Below are positions 1 to 9,173 of a stretch of 64,000 nucleotides of DNA, piece by piece. A program made the position numbers and the translations under genes. The DNA is from Cyclobacteriaceae bacterium (GTDB lineage: Bacteria > Bacteroidota > Bacteroidia > Cytophagales > Cyclobacteriaceae): positions 3,829,501 to 3,893,500 of the forward strand of contig CP075525.1 of the NCBI GenBank assembly GCA_025808415.1, written 5' to 3'. A model generated the notes under the pieces. That model saw only the letters and a list, made by a program, of their open reading frames with translations. It was not told the origin of the DNA and searched no databases. Position 1 is the first letter of the stretch; every line of letters starts with the position of its first letter.

Positions 1-720
1 ATTCTCCGCTTCAGTATCAATCAAATCAGAAGTTAAGAGGGTAGTAATTTTAGGGTTAGCCTCTGTAGCGTTAAACATCCGAAAATTCAACCAAGCCTTC
101 AATTCGAGTGAATTTGCCAAAGCATTCCAACGTGCCCTGTTTCCTCCGTAAAAATTATCACGGCTTAAAGCCGCTCCTGCATCAGTACCTGTTTTAGCCA
201 GTTCTGCTTTAGCTTCAGTAAGCAGTTGAATTGCATGTCGGTATACTTCCTCGCCAGTTGATGCTCTGGGGTTGAAGTTGCCTTGGGGAGCCTGTAGTGC
301 CTCTGCTTGCGGAACATCACCGAAAATATCAACTAACGTCAAATAAACGTAAGCTGAAAGAATCTTAGCAACTGCTACATGTGTTGTTAAATTCTTTTCC
401 TCGGCCAGTTTAATAACTAGTTCTGCATTTACAAGTACATCTTCATAAGCATAGCTCCATAAAGCGTTTACACTTTCGGGAGTGTTAGCTGTTTGGTAGC
501 GAAAACCGCCTGTCATGGCCTCCATTCTACATAGAGGGTTTACTGATCTTTCAGCGTCATTAAAGAAATTCGAAAAACTTAGCTGAACGGAATTCATGAT
601 CAAATCAACATCAGCATTACCAATGTTAATTTGATTTGGATCCTCAAGGTCTCCATCAAGACTACATGCGTTGAAGACTAACATCAACGCTATGATTATT
701 TTAACAATTTTATCTTTCAT
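1..720 (-). CDS. SusD/RagB-family outer-membrane lipoprotein (3' end beyond window)
   Basis: This is the N-terminal 240 residues or so of a SusD-like surface lipoprotein, which captures glycans or other nutrients for its SusC partner. The start ATG is at 718-720 on the minus strand. A hydrophobic signal of about 18 residues ends in a lipobox-like NACS with the lipidated Cys near position 19. Typical SusD phrases follow: a Trp/Tyr-rich stretch after MEAMTGGFRYQ, and the TPR-like helix region around LAKILSAYVYLTLVDIFGDVPQ-type sequence. The reading frame stays open to base 1, so the C-terminal half is missing from the window. It lies 33 bp downstream of the SusC gene, as expected for an operon. 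Substrate cannot be inferred from this fragment. Confidence 0.9.
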   Translation of the reverse strand, partial: MKDKIVKIIIALMLVFNACSLDGDLEDPNQINIGNADVDLIMNSVQLSFSNFFNDAERSVNPLCRMEAMTGGFRYQTANTPESVNALWSYAYEDVLVNAELVIKLAEEKNLTTHVAVAKILSAYVYLTLVDIFGDVPQAEALQAPQGNFNPRASTGEEVYRHAIQLLTEAKAELAKTGTDAGAALSRDNFYGGNRARWNALANSLELKAWLNFRMFNATEANPKITTLLTSDLIDTEAEN

Positions 721-753
721 GTCTGATCATTTTATATATGGTCATTATTGAAT

Positions 754-3700
754 TTAGAATGTGATCCTAAGATTTACGCCATATCTTCTGGCTGAAGGGC
801 CACCAAGATAGTCAAAGCCTGCGCCATTATTTGAACCGTAGGCTGTGCGGTCAAAATCTGCTTTTGAATATTTAGGTGCGTTAACTGCACGCCACCATAG
901 ATTATTGCCAATAGCAGTGATACTAATTCCGCCAAGTTTAAGTTTTGATACCAGATCACGTGGCAGGTTATACGATAACGATATTTCACGGAAGCGAATA
1001 CGCGTAGCATCATAAACACCGCGATCATCCGGGCTTCCTCCAATTATTGTATTCGAGAAAAACACACCCGATGTTGTTAGTGGAATAGTATTTGGCTTGT
1101 AACCAATAACGTTATCATTTTCATCCAGTACTTCATTAACTCCTGGAAGGATCAACGACAGTGTCGGATCAAAGTTTTCCAGATCTTTTGCTACTCCGCG
1201 ACCAATCATTGTGGCTGCCGTGAATGAATATATCTGTCCGCCTTGCACATAATCCCACTGCATACCCAAGGATAATCCTTTCCAACTTAGGTTGAACAAA
1301 GCTGAACCAAACCAATCTGGATTAGGATCAGCAATTATACCGATGTCATTAGCTTGTTTATAATCGCCTGCATCATTTACAATAAGTTGACCATCTGGGC
1401 TGCGCTCAACAAATGTTCCCTTTATAACATTCAAGGGCTTGCCTTCAATGGCGAAATTGCCCAAGTTCGAAAATCCGTTAATCAAAATTTCTTTAGAGCC
1501 TTCCGGCAGTGATTCTACCTTACTTCTGTTGCGTGTGAAATTCGCACCAACTTCAATTGTCAAATCACCTCGCTTAATTGGTGTTACCCATAAAGTAGCC
1601 TCAATACCCTTGTTGGAAATGGCTCCGGCATTAATAAAAGAAGATGAGTAACCGGTGCTTGGATCAAGCGGTCTTTCAATAATCTGATCTTCTGCCAAGC
1701 GATTATATACGGAGAAATCCAAACGTATTTTATTTTGAAACATCCTCGTTTCAAGACCAAACTCAGTTTCTTTTAATAATTCTGGCTTAAGATTTGGATT
1801 CGCCAGCAGAGAAGGAAGGCTCGATGTAATCACATTGCCTATACCATCGACACGTGCTTGTGAGTTAAGGGATAATGTTGGCCGTGTGCTGTAAGGATAG
1901 CCAAAATTAGCTGAAGTTCCATAAGCCAAACGAACCTTCAAGAAATCAAGAACCTCCGGAGCAATTGAAGGAAAGGCAGCGGTTGGAATAAAGGCCACAC
2001 TAGCTCCTGGATAAAATAACGTACGGTTTTCCTTTTCCAAAGTTGAAGACCAGTCATTGCGGCCTGACAGGTTAAGGTATAGGTAATTTTTATACCCTAA
2101 AGTTGCATCGAAAAATACACCTTGAATGGCACTATTTTGTTTATAGTTTAAATTGTTGCCTCTAAAGTCCCGAGGAAATGTTGAAGTAAAGTTCCTGTGC
2201 TCCATCAATCCAAAAACAACCTGATTAAGACTCTCCAAACCTTGCTGACGATACTCGTTGCTCCGGTAGTTGTAGCCAACCAAACCGGTTAAATCGAGGC
2301 TCTCATTCAAATCTTTGTTAATCGTTGCGAGAAATGAGTGATCAAATATTGTATTGTTGCTGGATACCGAACGAAAGGCCCCTGGAATTAATAAGGAACT
2401 ATAACCACCGGACAATCCAGACTTATTAACCGAATATGTTTGATCCTCAGCATAGGTGTCCAAACCAAGACGGTAAGTAGCATTCAACCAATCTGTAAGT
2501 TTATAATCTATACTCGAACTGGAGAAAAAGCGGTTAGTTAAACTGCTCTGTCTTGCATTCTTAAGCACCCAACGGGGATTTGGTATATCGTTACCGTTTC
2601 TGTAGTAAACAGAGCCCTTCGTAACAGGGTCCTCAAATGGCCAGTTCATCAGGTCAATATTGCGTGGGGTGTAAAACAGGTTCGCAAAAACTGATGGCCC
2701 CCCGGCTGAGTTTGAACCGAGACCTGCACCTGTTGGAGGGGTTTCAAAATCCGTTCTAACAAAATTAAAAGTTGAAGAAAGTGTGAGCCGATCTGTGAAT
2801 TTCTGTGTTCCTCCAAACGAAAAATTATCTCGTTTTAAGTTGTTCCCTGCAATAAATCCAACCTCATCAAGATGGCTGTAATTAAAGTTTACACTTCCAA
2901 ATTGGTTAGTTGCGCCCAAATTGAGGGAAGTAGTTGCTGAATGTCCTTTTTGGAAAAAATCTTTGACATTGTTAGGCGCTGCTCTTGGGATGTATCCGCC
3001 ATTATCGGATCCCGCTTGCGCGAACTCAGGAAACTCCGGAAACAAATTACGGTGCTCCCAATAAGGATGGCGGAAACCCGTTGGTTGGCCGTTAAAGAGG
3101 CTGCCCCAGTTACTGAAAAATTCTCCGTATGATCCGTCAAAACCGTTGGCCCATTTATTCTGATATTCTGGAATTACGGCCTCCACCACAAAATAAGACT
3201 GCGATACAGCACCCGTAAACTTATTCTGTTTCGTTGCGCGTGATCCTGTTTTAGTGGTTATCAAAATAACCCCATTTCTTCCCTGCGATCCATAGGTAGT
3301 TGTGGCGCTCAATCCGCGCAAAACACTAATGGACTCAATATTATTAGGGTCAATATCAAGGAATCTGGTAGGGGCAACTTGGCCATCAACAAAATTCTGG
3401 TTGATATCATTTGATTGTGTATTAATAGGTACACCATCCACAATCCAAAGGGGTTGGGTATCCCCGTTAATTGAACTGTTTCCACGAATGTTTATCCGGG
3501 AACTTGAACCTGCTAACCCAGATGCGTTAAGAATTTGTAAACCTGGAGTTCTTCCCTGCAATGCACGACCAATGTCTGTTTCAGGTTTTTCGGCTAATAG
3601 GGCAGAAGAAATTGTTGTTGTTGCATATCCAAGAGCCTTTTGTTCACGTTGGATGCCTTGGGCTGTTACAACGACCTCGGAAAGCTGTTGAATGTCTGAG

Positions 3701-3990
3701 GCGAGCGAAACATTAATTGTAGTTCTATCTCCAATTAACACTTCTTGCGTTTGCAACCCGATAAATGAAAAAATCAAAGTACCCCCAGATGCAGGAACAC
3801 CGCTAATTCTGTAATTGCCTTCAGAGTCCGTAACTGTTCCAGCGGTGGATCCCTTGATGACAACATTCACACCAGGCAAAGGAGATCCATCATCTGCAGA
3901 TGTCACCTTCCCTGTTACTGTTCGTTCTTGGGCTAGCAATGGCCCCCCAAGAACCAATAAAGCGAAGAAAAATAGTAAAAACTTCTTCAT
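754..3990 (-). CDS. SusC/RagA-family TonB-linked outer-membrane transporter
   Basis: This 1078-residue TonB-dependent porin imports substrates bound by the adjacent SusD lipoprotein. The signal peptide is residues 1-20, ending LLAQ. A carboxypeptidase-regulatory-like beta-sandwich (about 22-100) follows, with the Bacteroidota hallmark phrase SPLPGVNVVIKGS and FSFIGLQTQEV. Next come the LSEVVVTAQG plug boundary, a plug domain (about 110-240, including IRGNSSINGDTQPLWIVDG), and a long beta-barrel ending in aromatic-rich RRYGVNLRITF. Length and order are standard for SusC. A TACCTTGG promoter-like element lies about 23 bp upstream of the start. The pair is not accompanied in the window by glycoside hydrolases or a regulator, so the nutrient is unknown; peptides or glycans are both possible. 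Confidence 0.95.
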   Translation of the reverse strand: MKKFLLFFFALLVLGGPLLAQERTVTGKVTSADDGSPLPGVNVVIKGSTAGTVTDSEGNYRISGVPASGGTLIFSFIGLQTQEVLIGDRTTINVSLASDIQQLSEVVVTAQGIQREQKALGYATTTISSALLAEKPETDIGRALQGRTPGLQILNASGLAGSSSRINIRGNSSINGDTQPLWIVDGVPINTQSNDINQNFVDGQVAPTRFLDIDPNNIESISVLRGLSATTTYGSQGRNGVILITTKTGSRATKQNKFTGAVSQSYFVVEAVIPEYQNKWANGFDGSYGEFFSNWGSLFNGQPTGFRHPYWEHRNLFPEFPEFAQAGSDNGGYIPRAAPNNVKDFFQKGHSATTSLNLGATNQFGSVNFNYSHLDEVGFIAGNNLKRDNFSFGGTQKFTDRLTLSSTFNFVRTDFETPPTGAGLGSNSAGGPSVFANLFYTPRNIDLMNWPFEDPVTKGSVYYRNGNDIPNPRWVLKNARQSSLTNRFFSSSSIDYKLTDWLNATYRLGLDTYAEDQTYSVNKSGLSGGYSSLLIPGAFRSVSSNNTIFDHSFLATINKDLNESLDLTGLVGYNYRSNEYRQQGLESLNQVVFGLMEHRNFTSTFPRDFRGNNLNYKQNSAIQGVFFDATLGYKNYLYLNLSGRNDWSSTLEKENRTLFYPGASVAFIPTAAFPSIAPEVLDFLKVRLAYGTSANFGYPYSTRPTLSLNSQARVDGIGNVITSSLPSLLANPNLKPELLKETEFGLETRMFQNKIRLDFSVYNRLAEDQIIERPLDPSTGYSSSFINAGAISNKGIEATLWVTPIKRGDLTIEVGANFTRNRSKVESLPEGSKEILINGFSNLGNFAIEGKPLNVIKGTFVERSPDGQLIVNDAGDYKQANDIGIIADPNPDWFGSALFNLSWKGLSLGMQWDYVQGGQIYSFTAATMIGRGVAKDLENFDPTLSLILPGVNEVLDENDNVIGYKPNTIPLTTSGVFFSNTIIGGSPDDRGVYDATRIRFREISLSYNLPRDLVSKLKLGGISITAIGNNLWWRAVNAPKYSKADFDRTAYGSNNGAGFDYLGGPSARRYGVNLRITF

Positions 3991-4012
3991 AGAATTTGGT
4001 TTAGGTTAAGCG

Positions 4013-4020
4013 CCAAGGTA
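4013..4020 (-). promoter_or_regulatory. Probable -7 promoter element of susC
   Basis: The minus strand reads TACCTTGG, one base from the Bacteroidota -7 consensus TAnnTTTG, about 23 bp before the SusC start codon. A T-rich TTTTCTTTC tract lies further upstream where a -33 element would be. It was identified by eye only. Confidence 0.4.
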
Positions 4021-4130
4021 AACTATTTTATCTCGAAAGAAAATGGGTTTTTTTAAAATTTTCAGAACATTATTTTACTCAATTGATAATCAAAGAATAA
4101 TCCTTTCTAAAACACCGATAAAATGGAAAT

Positions 4131-4163
4131 AAAAAAAGCCCCGGAGTAAGACCTCGGGGCTTT
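4131..4163 (-). terminator. Rho-independent terminator of rplU-rpmA
   Basis: On the minus strand a 9-bp stem (AAAGCCCCG pairing with CGGGGCTTT, 4155-4163 and 4135-4143) is followed by a run of seven T. It lies 26 bp beyond the rpmA stop codon. Confidence 0.85.
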
Positions 4164-4188
4164 AGAATATGCTTAATTCTCTAATGGT

Positions 4189-4452
4189 TTACGCCTCTGC
4201 CTGTGGCAACACCGATACAAAAGACCGGTTCTCTCTACCCTTTTTAAACACAACTACTCCATTGGTAAGGGCAAATAAGGTATGGTCTTTACCTAATCCT
4301 ACATTTTTGCCCGGGTGGTGCTTTGTACCGCGTTGACGCACAATAATGTTACCGGCAACCACCTTTTGGCCGCCAAAGACCTTCACGCCTAATCGTTTGC
4401 TTTCCGATTCGCGGCCGTTCTTTACTTTACCTTCACCTTTTTTATGTGCCAT
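4189..4452 (-). CDS. rpmA: 50S ribosomal protein L27
   Basis: This is ribosomal protein bL27 (87 residues), which sits at the peptidyl-transferase centre and helps place tRNA. The N-terminus MAHKKGEGKVKNGRES and the following KVFGGQKVVAGNIIVRQRGT are diagnostic. The signature KHHPGKNVGLGKDHTLFAL is complete. It lies 17 bp downstream of rplU and shares its terminator. Length is normal for the family. Confidence 0.98.
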   Translation of the reverse strand: MAHKKGEGKVKNGRESESKRLGVKVFGGQKVVAGNIIVRQRGTKHHPGKNVGLGKDHTLFALTNGVVVFKKGRENRSFVSVLPQAEA

Positions 4453-4469
4453 TTTTAAACTCTTTTAGG

Positions 4470-4778
4470 TTAACCGATACTTTCAATTTGAACCTTTGTG
4501 TACTGCTGGCGATGCCCGTTCTTCACGGCATAACCTTTTCTGCGCTTCTTTTTAAAGACAATCACTTTATTGCCCTTTACATGCTCCAGTATCTTTCCCG
4601 ATACCTTCGCGCCTTTAACAGTAGGGGCGCCAATTTCTACCTTCCCGTTATTGTCCAGCAGAAGAACCTCGTCAAAATTAACTGACGATCCGGCTTCTCC
4701 TTCCAGTTTGGGGGCATAGATGTACTGGTCTTTAGCCACTTTAAACTGCGTTCCGGCAATGTTTACAATTGCATACAT
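4470..4778 (-). CDS. rplU: 50S ribosomal protein L21
   Basis: This is ribosomal protein bL21 (102 residues), a 23S rRNA-binding protein of the large subunit. MYAIVNIAGTQFKVAKDQ at the start and the C-terminal KRRKGYAVKNGHRQQYTKV block are the family signature. It is the first gene of the conserved rplU-rpmA pair. A textbook Bacteroidota -7 element lies about 20 bp upstream of the start codon. Confidence 0.98.
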   Translation of the reverse strand: MYAIVNIAGTQFKVAKDQYIYAPKLEGEAGSSVNFDEVLLLDNNGKVEIGAPTVKGAKVSGKILEHVKGNKVIVFKKKRRKGYAVKNGHRQQYTKVQIESIG

Positions 4779-4797
4779 AGCTTTGAAAATTGGACTG

Positions 4798-4805
4798 CAA
4801 AGGTA
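4798..4805 (-). promoter_or_regulatory. -7 promoter element of rplU-rpmA
   Basis: The minus strand reads TACCTTTG, an exact match to the Bacteroidota -7 consensus TAnnTTTG, 20 bp from the rplU start. A GTTTTAGG stretch upstream may act as the -33 region. Confidence 0.6.
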
Positions 4806-5217
4806 GAAAAAGAATTCACATTTCGGAATCCTAAAACCTGAATTTGGCTTTCACAGCCAAAAAACTAGGCTATTTCAAGGTTGCGAAAAAAAATAAAAAA
4901 ATTTTCAAGGCCATTTTAGTGAAAGCACAGCATTGAAAGACTCAATCAACCATCTAAAACACAACCAATTATAAACCTTCCAAATATGCAAATTCAGCCC
5001 GAAAAACGAATTTTTGAGAGTTTGTCGGCTTTTGATTTGTAACCACCATTTCAAATATTTGTACGCTTACACTGGGCGGAAAAAGGACAGTCTTCTTTCA
5101 GCCTTACATACAGTAAATTTTTTAAGATTTTTTAACCTGGCAACCACAGCGGCAATGCCCTGACATGCTGTCTCCGGAAGCCTGATAAATAGTTAACAAC
5201 CCTAAACCCATCAAAAG
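4806..5217. other. Long intergenic leader between rplU and nrdB
   Basis: No convincing open reading frame is present in these 412 bases. The half nearest rplU is AT-rich and holds its promoter. The half nearest nrdB contains TTTTTTAAGATTTTTTAACC and a G+C-richer stretch (about 5142-5186) with short complementary runs. That stretch could be an mRNA leader structure for nrdB-nrdA. I could not recognise an NrdR-box pair or a known riboswitch in it. Confidence 0.4.
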
Positions 5218-6207
5218 ATGAGTCATTCTTTACCGGAAGAACCTATTTTGAGAGAAAACAAAGACCGTTTCGTCCTCTTCCCCATTCAACATCACGACAT
5301 CTGGAAATTTTATAAGCAGGCTGAAGCCAGTTTCTGGACGGCCGAAGAGATTGACCTGAGCCAGGACCTTACCGATTGGGCAAACCTGAATGACGGTGAA
5401 CGACACTTCATCAAACACGTGCTGGCATTCTTTGCTGCCAGCGATGGGATTGTAAACGAAAACCTGGCCGAACACTTTGTTGCGGAAGTCCAATACACGG
5501 AAGCAAAGTTTTTCTACGGGTTTCAGATTGCCATAGAGAACATCCACTCGGAGACGTACTCATTATTAATAGACACGTATGTTAAAGACCCCAAAGAAAA
5601 GGATTCTTTGTTCCACGCCATTGAAACTATCGATTGCGTAAAGAAAAAAGCAGATTGGGCATTGCGTTGGATATCGAACGGGGGTTTTCAGGAGCGATTA
5701 ATAGCCTTTGCCGCAGTGGAAGGCATCTTCTTTTCCGGTTCTTTCTGTTCTATTTTTTGGTTGAAAAAGCGTGGCTTAATGCCCGGCCTGAGCTTCTCCA
5801 ACGAATTGATTTCCAGGGATGAAGGCCTTCATTGCGACTTCGCCTGTCATTTATATACACAACATGTGGTGAACAAGTTGCCCGAGCAGACCGTGATAGA
5901 CATTATAAAAGATGCCGTGGAGATTGAAAAAGAATTTGTAACCGATGCCCTGCCCGTAAACCTTATCGGCATGAATGCCGAACTGATGCGGCAGTACATT
6001 GAATTTGTTGCCGACCGACTGCTTAATGAATTGATTGGAAAAAAAATCTACGGAGCTACCAATCCGTTCGATTTTATGGATATGATTTCGTTACGTGGCA
6101 AAACCAACTTCTTTGAAAAACGGGTGGCCGAGTACCAGAAGGCCGGAGTACTTAACAGTTCTGAAAAAGATTCAGCACCTAAGTTTTCACTGAACGAGGA
6201 TTTTTAA
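5218..6207 (+). CDS. nrdB: Ribonucleoside-diphosphate reductase, class Ia small (beta) subunit
   Basis: This 329-residue subunit carries the di-iron centre and tyrosyl radical used by NrdA to make deoxyribonucleotides. Metal ligands and the radical Tyr are visible in order: the Asp of FFAASDGIVNENL, the ExxHxxxY arrangement in ENIHSETYSLL (the Tyr four residues after the His is the radical-site residue), the Glu of EGIFFSG, and ExxH in RDEGLHCDFA. The C-terminus FSLNEDF is the acidic/aromatic tail that docks onto NrdA. It lies 56 bp upstream of nrdA in the same direction, so the two are almost surely co-transcribed. Confidence 0.97.
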   Translation: MSHSLPEEPILRENKDRFVLFPIQHHDIWKFYKQAEASFWTAEEIDLSQDLTDWANLNDGERHFIKHVLAFFAASDGIVNENLAEHFVAEVQYTEAKFFYGFQIAIENIHSETYSLLIDTYVKDPKEKDSLFHAIETIDCVKKKADWALRWISNGGFQERLIAFAAVEGIFFSGSFCSIFWLKKRGLMPGLSFSNELISRDEGLHCDFACHLYTQHVVNKLPEQTVIDIIKDAVEIEKEFVTDALPVNLIGMNAELMRQYIEFVADRLLNELIGKKIYGATNPFDFMDMISLRGKTNFFEKRVAEYQKAGVLNSSEKDSAPKFSLNEDF

Positions 6208-6263
6208 TATCTTCAAAACACTTTTCACCATTTTTTAAACTTTTTAAACAACCCTATCAAGAA

Positions 6264-8708
6264 ATGCTTGTCATAAAAAGAGACGGACGCAGAGAGTCCG
6301 TAAAGTTTGACAAAATCACCGCACGCATTGAAAAGCTCTGTTACGGACTGGATATGAAATATATCAGCCCGGTAGAGATTGCCATGAAGGTGATTAACGG
6401 TTTGTACGATGGCGTAAGCACGATCCAATTGGACAACCTCGCTGCGGAAATTGCCGCAACGCTGACGACCAAGCACCCGGATTACGCCAAGTTGGCTGCT
6501 CGTTTGGCTACCTCAAACCTGCATAAGGTTACGAGCAAGTCTTTTTCCAACACCATGAAACGCCTGTACACGTACGTGGATCCTAAAACTGGGGAGAACG
6601 CCCCACTGATTTCGAAAGAAATGTGGAAGACCGTGCGTGACCATGCCGCAGAGCTTGATGAAGCTATCCTTTATGATCGTGATTTCAGTTATGACTACTT
6701 CGGGTTTAAAACCCTGGAGCGCTCGTACCTGATGAAGATTGACGGTAAGGTAGTGGAACGCCCACAACATATGCTTATGCGCGTAGCGGTAGGCATACAT
6801 GGCGAGGATATTCCCGCGGCCATTGAAACATACAACCTGCTTTCGGAAAAGTGGTTTACCCATGCTACACCAACTTTATTTAATGCAGGAACACCCAAAC
6901 CGCAGCTTTCTTCATGCTTCCTGCTTACCATGAAGGATGATAGTATTGACGGCATTTATGATACATTGAAGCAATGCGCCAAAATTTCTCAGTCGGCAGG
7001 GGGCATCGGCCTCAGCATCCATAATGTCCGGGCAAAAGGCTCCTACATCAAAGGCACGGGCGGAACCTCCAATGGTATCGTTCCGATGCTACGCAACTTC
7101 GATATGACGGCCCGGTATGTTGACCAGGGCGGTGGAAAACGTAAAGGAAGTTTTGCCATTTACCTGGAGCCTTGGCATGCCGATATTTTTGATTTTCTCG
7201 ACCTGAAGAAAAACCACGGCAAAGAGGAAATGCGTGCGCGCGATCTGTTCTACGCCATGTGGATTCCGGACCTGTTTATGCAGCGTGTGGAAAACAACGA
7301 AATGTGGTCGCTCTTCTGCCCGAACGAAGCACCCGGTTTGGCTGATGTGTGGGGCGAAGAGTTTGAAAGACTCTACGATAAGTATGAAAAAGAAGGACGT
7401 TACCGCAAACAGATAAAAGCGCAGGATCTTTGGTTTGAAATCCTCGAATCACAAATCGAAACCGGAACGCCATACATCTTGTATAAAGATGCCGCTAACC
7501 GCAAATCAAATCAGAAAAACCTGGGCACCATTAAGTCCAGCAATTTGTGCACAGAAATTATTGAGTATACCTCGAAAGATGAAGTTGCTGTATGTAACCT
7601 CGCCTCGCTTGCGCTGAACAAATTTGTAACAGAGGATGGCAAGTACGATCATCAGAAACTTTACGAGATCACTAAAGTAGTAACCCGTAACCTGAACAAG
7701 GTTATTGATGTAAACTACTACCCGGTAGAAGAAGCGCGCAACTCCAACATGCGCCATCGCCCGATTGGGTTAGGCGTTCAGGGGTTAGCCGATACGTTTA
7801 TCATGTTGCGCATGCCGTTCGATTCAGAAGAAGCGCGCAGGCTCAATGAAGACATCTTCGAAACCATTTACTTTGGTGCCATGGAAGCTTCTATGGAGCT
7901 TGCCAAAGTACACGGCCCTTATGAAACGTTTAAAGGATCACCAGTATCGAAAGGAATTTTTCAATTTGATATGTGGGGCGTAACCCCGAAGAGCGGCCGA
8001 TGGAACTGGGAGCAATTGAAGCAAGATGTGAAGAAGCATGGTGTTCGCAACTCTTTATTGCTGGCCCCCATGCCAACTGCTTCTACTTCGCAGATTCTTG
8101 GTAATAATGAATGTTTTGAACCTTATACTTCGAACATTTATACACGCAGAACACTTTCCGGTGAATTCATCATTGCCAACAAACACCTGATGAAAGACCT
8201 GATTGATCTTGGTTTGTGGAATGAAACGATGCGCCAAAAACTCATTGCTACCAACGGCTCGGTACAACCCATTCCTGAAATTCCACAAAACATCAAGGAT
8301 ATTTACAAAACTGTTTGGGAGATCTCTCAAAAAGCAATCATCGATATGTCGGCCGACCGTGGGGCATACATTTGCCAGTCGCAAAGCCTGAATATCCACT
8401 TGAAAGATCCAAACTTCGGTAAGCTTACTTCCATGCACTTCTACGCCTGGAAGAAAGGATTGAAGACGGGTATGTACTACCTGCGCTCAACAGCCGCTGC
8501 TGATGCGATCAAATTCACGCTCGATAAATCGGCCATTCAACAAACGGTTGGTGCCGAGGTAAAAACAACCACCGTTACGGCAACCGTTGCTGAGCCGCAG
8601 CAAGAGATGGTTTATGGCAACCAACAGGTTGCCGACTATGAGCAAAAGAAAGCCGACATGGCCTGCTCATTAGACAATCCGGATGCCTGTGAGGCTTGCG
8701 GAAGTTGA
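6264..8708 (+). CDS. nrdA: Ribonucleoside-diphosphate reductase, class Ia large (alpha) subunit
   Basis: This 814-residue catalytic subunit reduces NDPs to dNDPs. An ATP-cone allosteric domain occupies residues 1-95, starting MLVIKRDGRRESVKFDKI. The catalytic core shows the active-site Cys in NAGTPKPQLSSCFLL, the N-x-C-x-E triad in SNLCTEIIEY, the partner Cys in DEVAVCNLAS, and the paired radical-transfer tyrosines in GMYYLRSTAA. The tail ends CEACGS, giving the CxxC pair that is re-reduced by thioredoxin or glutaredoxin. Having an ATP cone implies dATP feedback inhibition (family knowledge). A strong terminator follows 23 bp after the stop. Confidence 0.98.
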   Translation: MLVIKRDGRRESVKFDKITARIEKLCYGLDMKYISPVEIAMKVINGLYDGVSTIQLDNLAAEIAATLTTKHPDYAKLAARLATSNLHKVTSKSFSNTMKRLYTYVDPKTGENAPLISKEMWKTVRDHAAELDEAILYDRDFSYDYFGFKTLERSYLMKIDGKVVERPQHMLMRVAVGIHGEDIPAAIETYNLLSEKWFTHATPTLFNAGTPKPQLSSCFLLTMKDDSIDGIYDTLKQCAKISQSAGGIGLSIHNVRAKGSYIKGTGGTSNGIVPMLRNFDMTARYVDQGGGKRKGSFAIYLEPWHADIFDFLDLKKNHGKEEMRARDLFYAMWIPDLFMQRVENNEMWSLFCPNEAPGLADVWGEEFERLYDKYEKEGRYRKQIKAQDLWFEILESQIETGTPYILYKDAANRKSNQKNLGTIKSSNLCTEIIEYTSKDEVAVCNLASLALNKFVTEDGKYDHQKLYEITKVVTRNLNKVIDVNYYPVEEARNSNMRHRPIGLGVQGLADTFIMLRMPFDSEEARRLNEDIFETIYFGAMEASMELAKVHGPYETFKGSPVSKGIFQFDMWGVTPKSGRWNWEQLKQDVKKHGVRNSLLLAPMPTASTSQILGNNECFEPYTSNIYTRRTLSGEFIIANKHLMKDLIDLGLWNETMRQKLIATNGSVQPIPEIPQNIKDIYKTVWEISQKAIIDMSADRGAYICQSQSLNIHLKDPNFGKLTSMHFYAWKKGLKTGMYYLRSTAAADAIKFTLDKSAIQQTVGAEVKTTTVTATVAEPQQEMVYGNQQVADYEQKKADMACSLDNPDACEACGS

Positions 8709-8730
8709 TTCCAATAAAGAACAATAAATA

Positions 8731-8765
8731 AAAAACCCTGATGGTGATCCATCAGGGTTTTTTGT
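8731..8765 (+). terminator. Rho-independent terminator of nrdB-nrdA
   Basis: A perfect 12-bp stem, AAACCCTGATGG with CCATCAGGGTTT (8733-8744 and 8749-8760), runs into a T tract. Confidence 0.9.
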
Positions 8766-8771
8766 TGGGGA

Positions 8772-8809
8772 ATAGTCGTCCTACCACTTGAAGTGGTAGG
8801 ACGACTTAT
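8772..8809. repeat. Near-perfect palindrome between nrdA and the DUF3127 gene
   Basis: Two 16-base arms (8774-8789 and 8791-8806, AGTCGTCCTACCACTT and its exact complement) surround one central base. The palindrome sits directly after the stop of the minus-strand DUF3127 gene. It may act as that gene's terminator, although it lacks a T tract on that side. Confidence 0.7.
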
Positions 8810-8810
8810 T

Positions 8811-9155
8811 TTAGAATGGCAAATCGTCACTGGAATTGGTATCCGGCATAAACGACTGATCTGGCGGTGGAGCCATTTCACGTTCCTGCCCTGTTTGTTT
8901 TGCAATTTTCCAGGCGCGCACATCGGTGTACCAACGGCCGTTATACTCGCGGCTTTCAATATTGATCGATGCCGTAATTTTATCCCCGGCATTTAATCGG
9001 TTTTCATCCACTTTCTCACCCCACAGCGAAAGGCAAACTTTTTTTGGGTATTGCCCCGGTGTTTCGAGGATAAATTCTTGTTTTTTCCATACTCCGTTTT
9101 TTCCCTGCCCGGTTTGAAGCGGCAGAAGGCTAACTACTGTTCCTGATATTTCCAT
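8811..9155 (-). CDS. DUF3127 family small protein with SSB-like acidic tail
   Basis: This 114-residue soluble protein belongs to the DUF3127 family, whose function is unknown. Residues 1-80 are beta-rich with the feel of an OB fold (MEISGTVVSLLPLQTG, KKVCLSLWGEKVDEN, DKITASINIESREYNGRWYTDVRAW). A linker of Pro, Asp and Gln then leads to the C-terminus NSSDDLPF. That tail closely resembles the D-D-I/L-P-F tip by which single-stranded DNA-binding proteins recruit partners. An OB fold followed by such a tip is SSB architecture, so a nucleic-acid role is a reasonable inference, not a demonstrated one. It lies just downstream of acs, which need not be functionally linked. Confidence 0.8.
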   Translation of the reverse strand: MEISGTVVSLLPLQTGQGKNGVWKKQEFILETPGQYPKKVCLSLWGEKVDENRLNAGDKITASINIESREYNGRWYTDVRAWKIAKQTGQEREMAPPPDQSFMPDTNSSDDLPF

Positions 9156-9173
9156 GTTTACATTGTTTTACTT

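Noticed and set aside
2889..3140. Open frames on both strands inside the SusC gene
   Set aside because: They are antisense or out-of-frame shadows of a long, fully supported TonB transporter gene, with no motif or own spacing.
5142..5186. Possible cobalamin-type riboswitch before nrdB
   Set aside because: Only loose resemblance; no conserved B12-box sequence was found, and the enzyme is class Ia, which does not use cobalamin.
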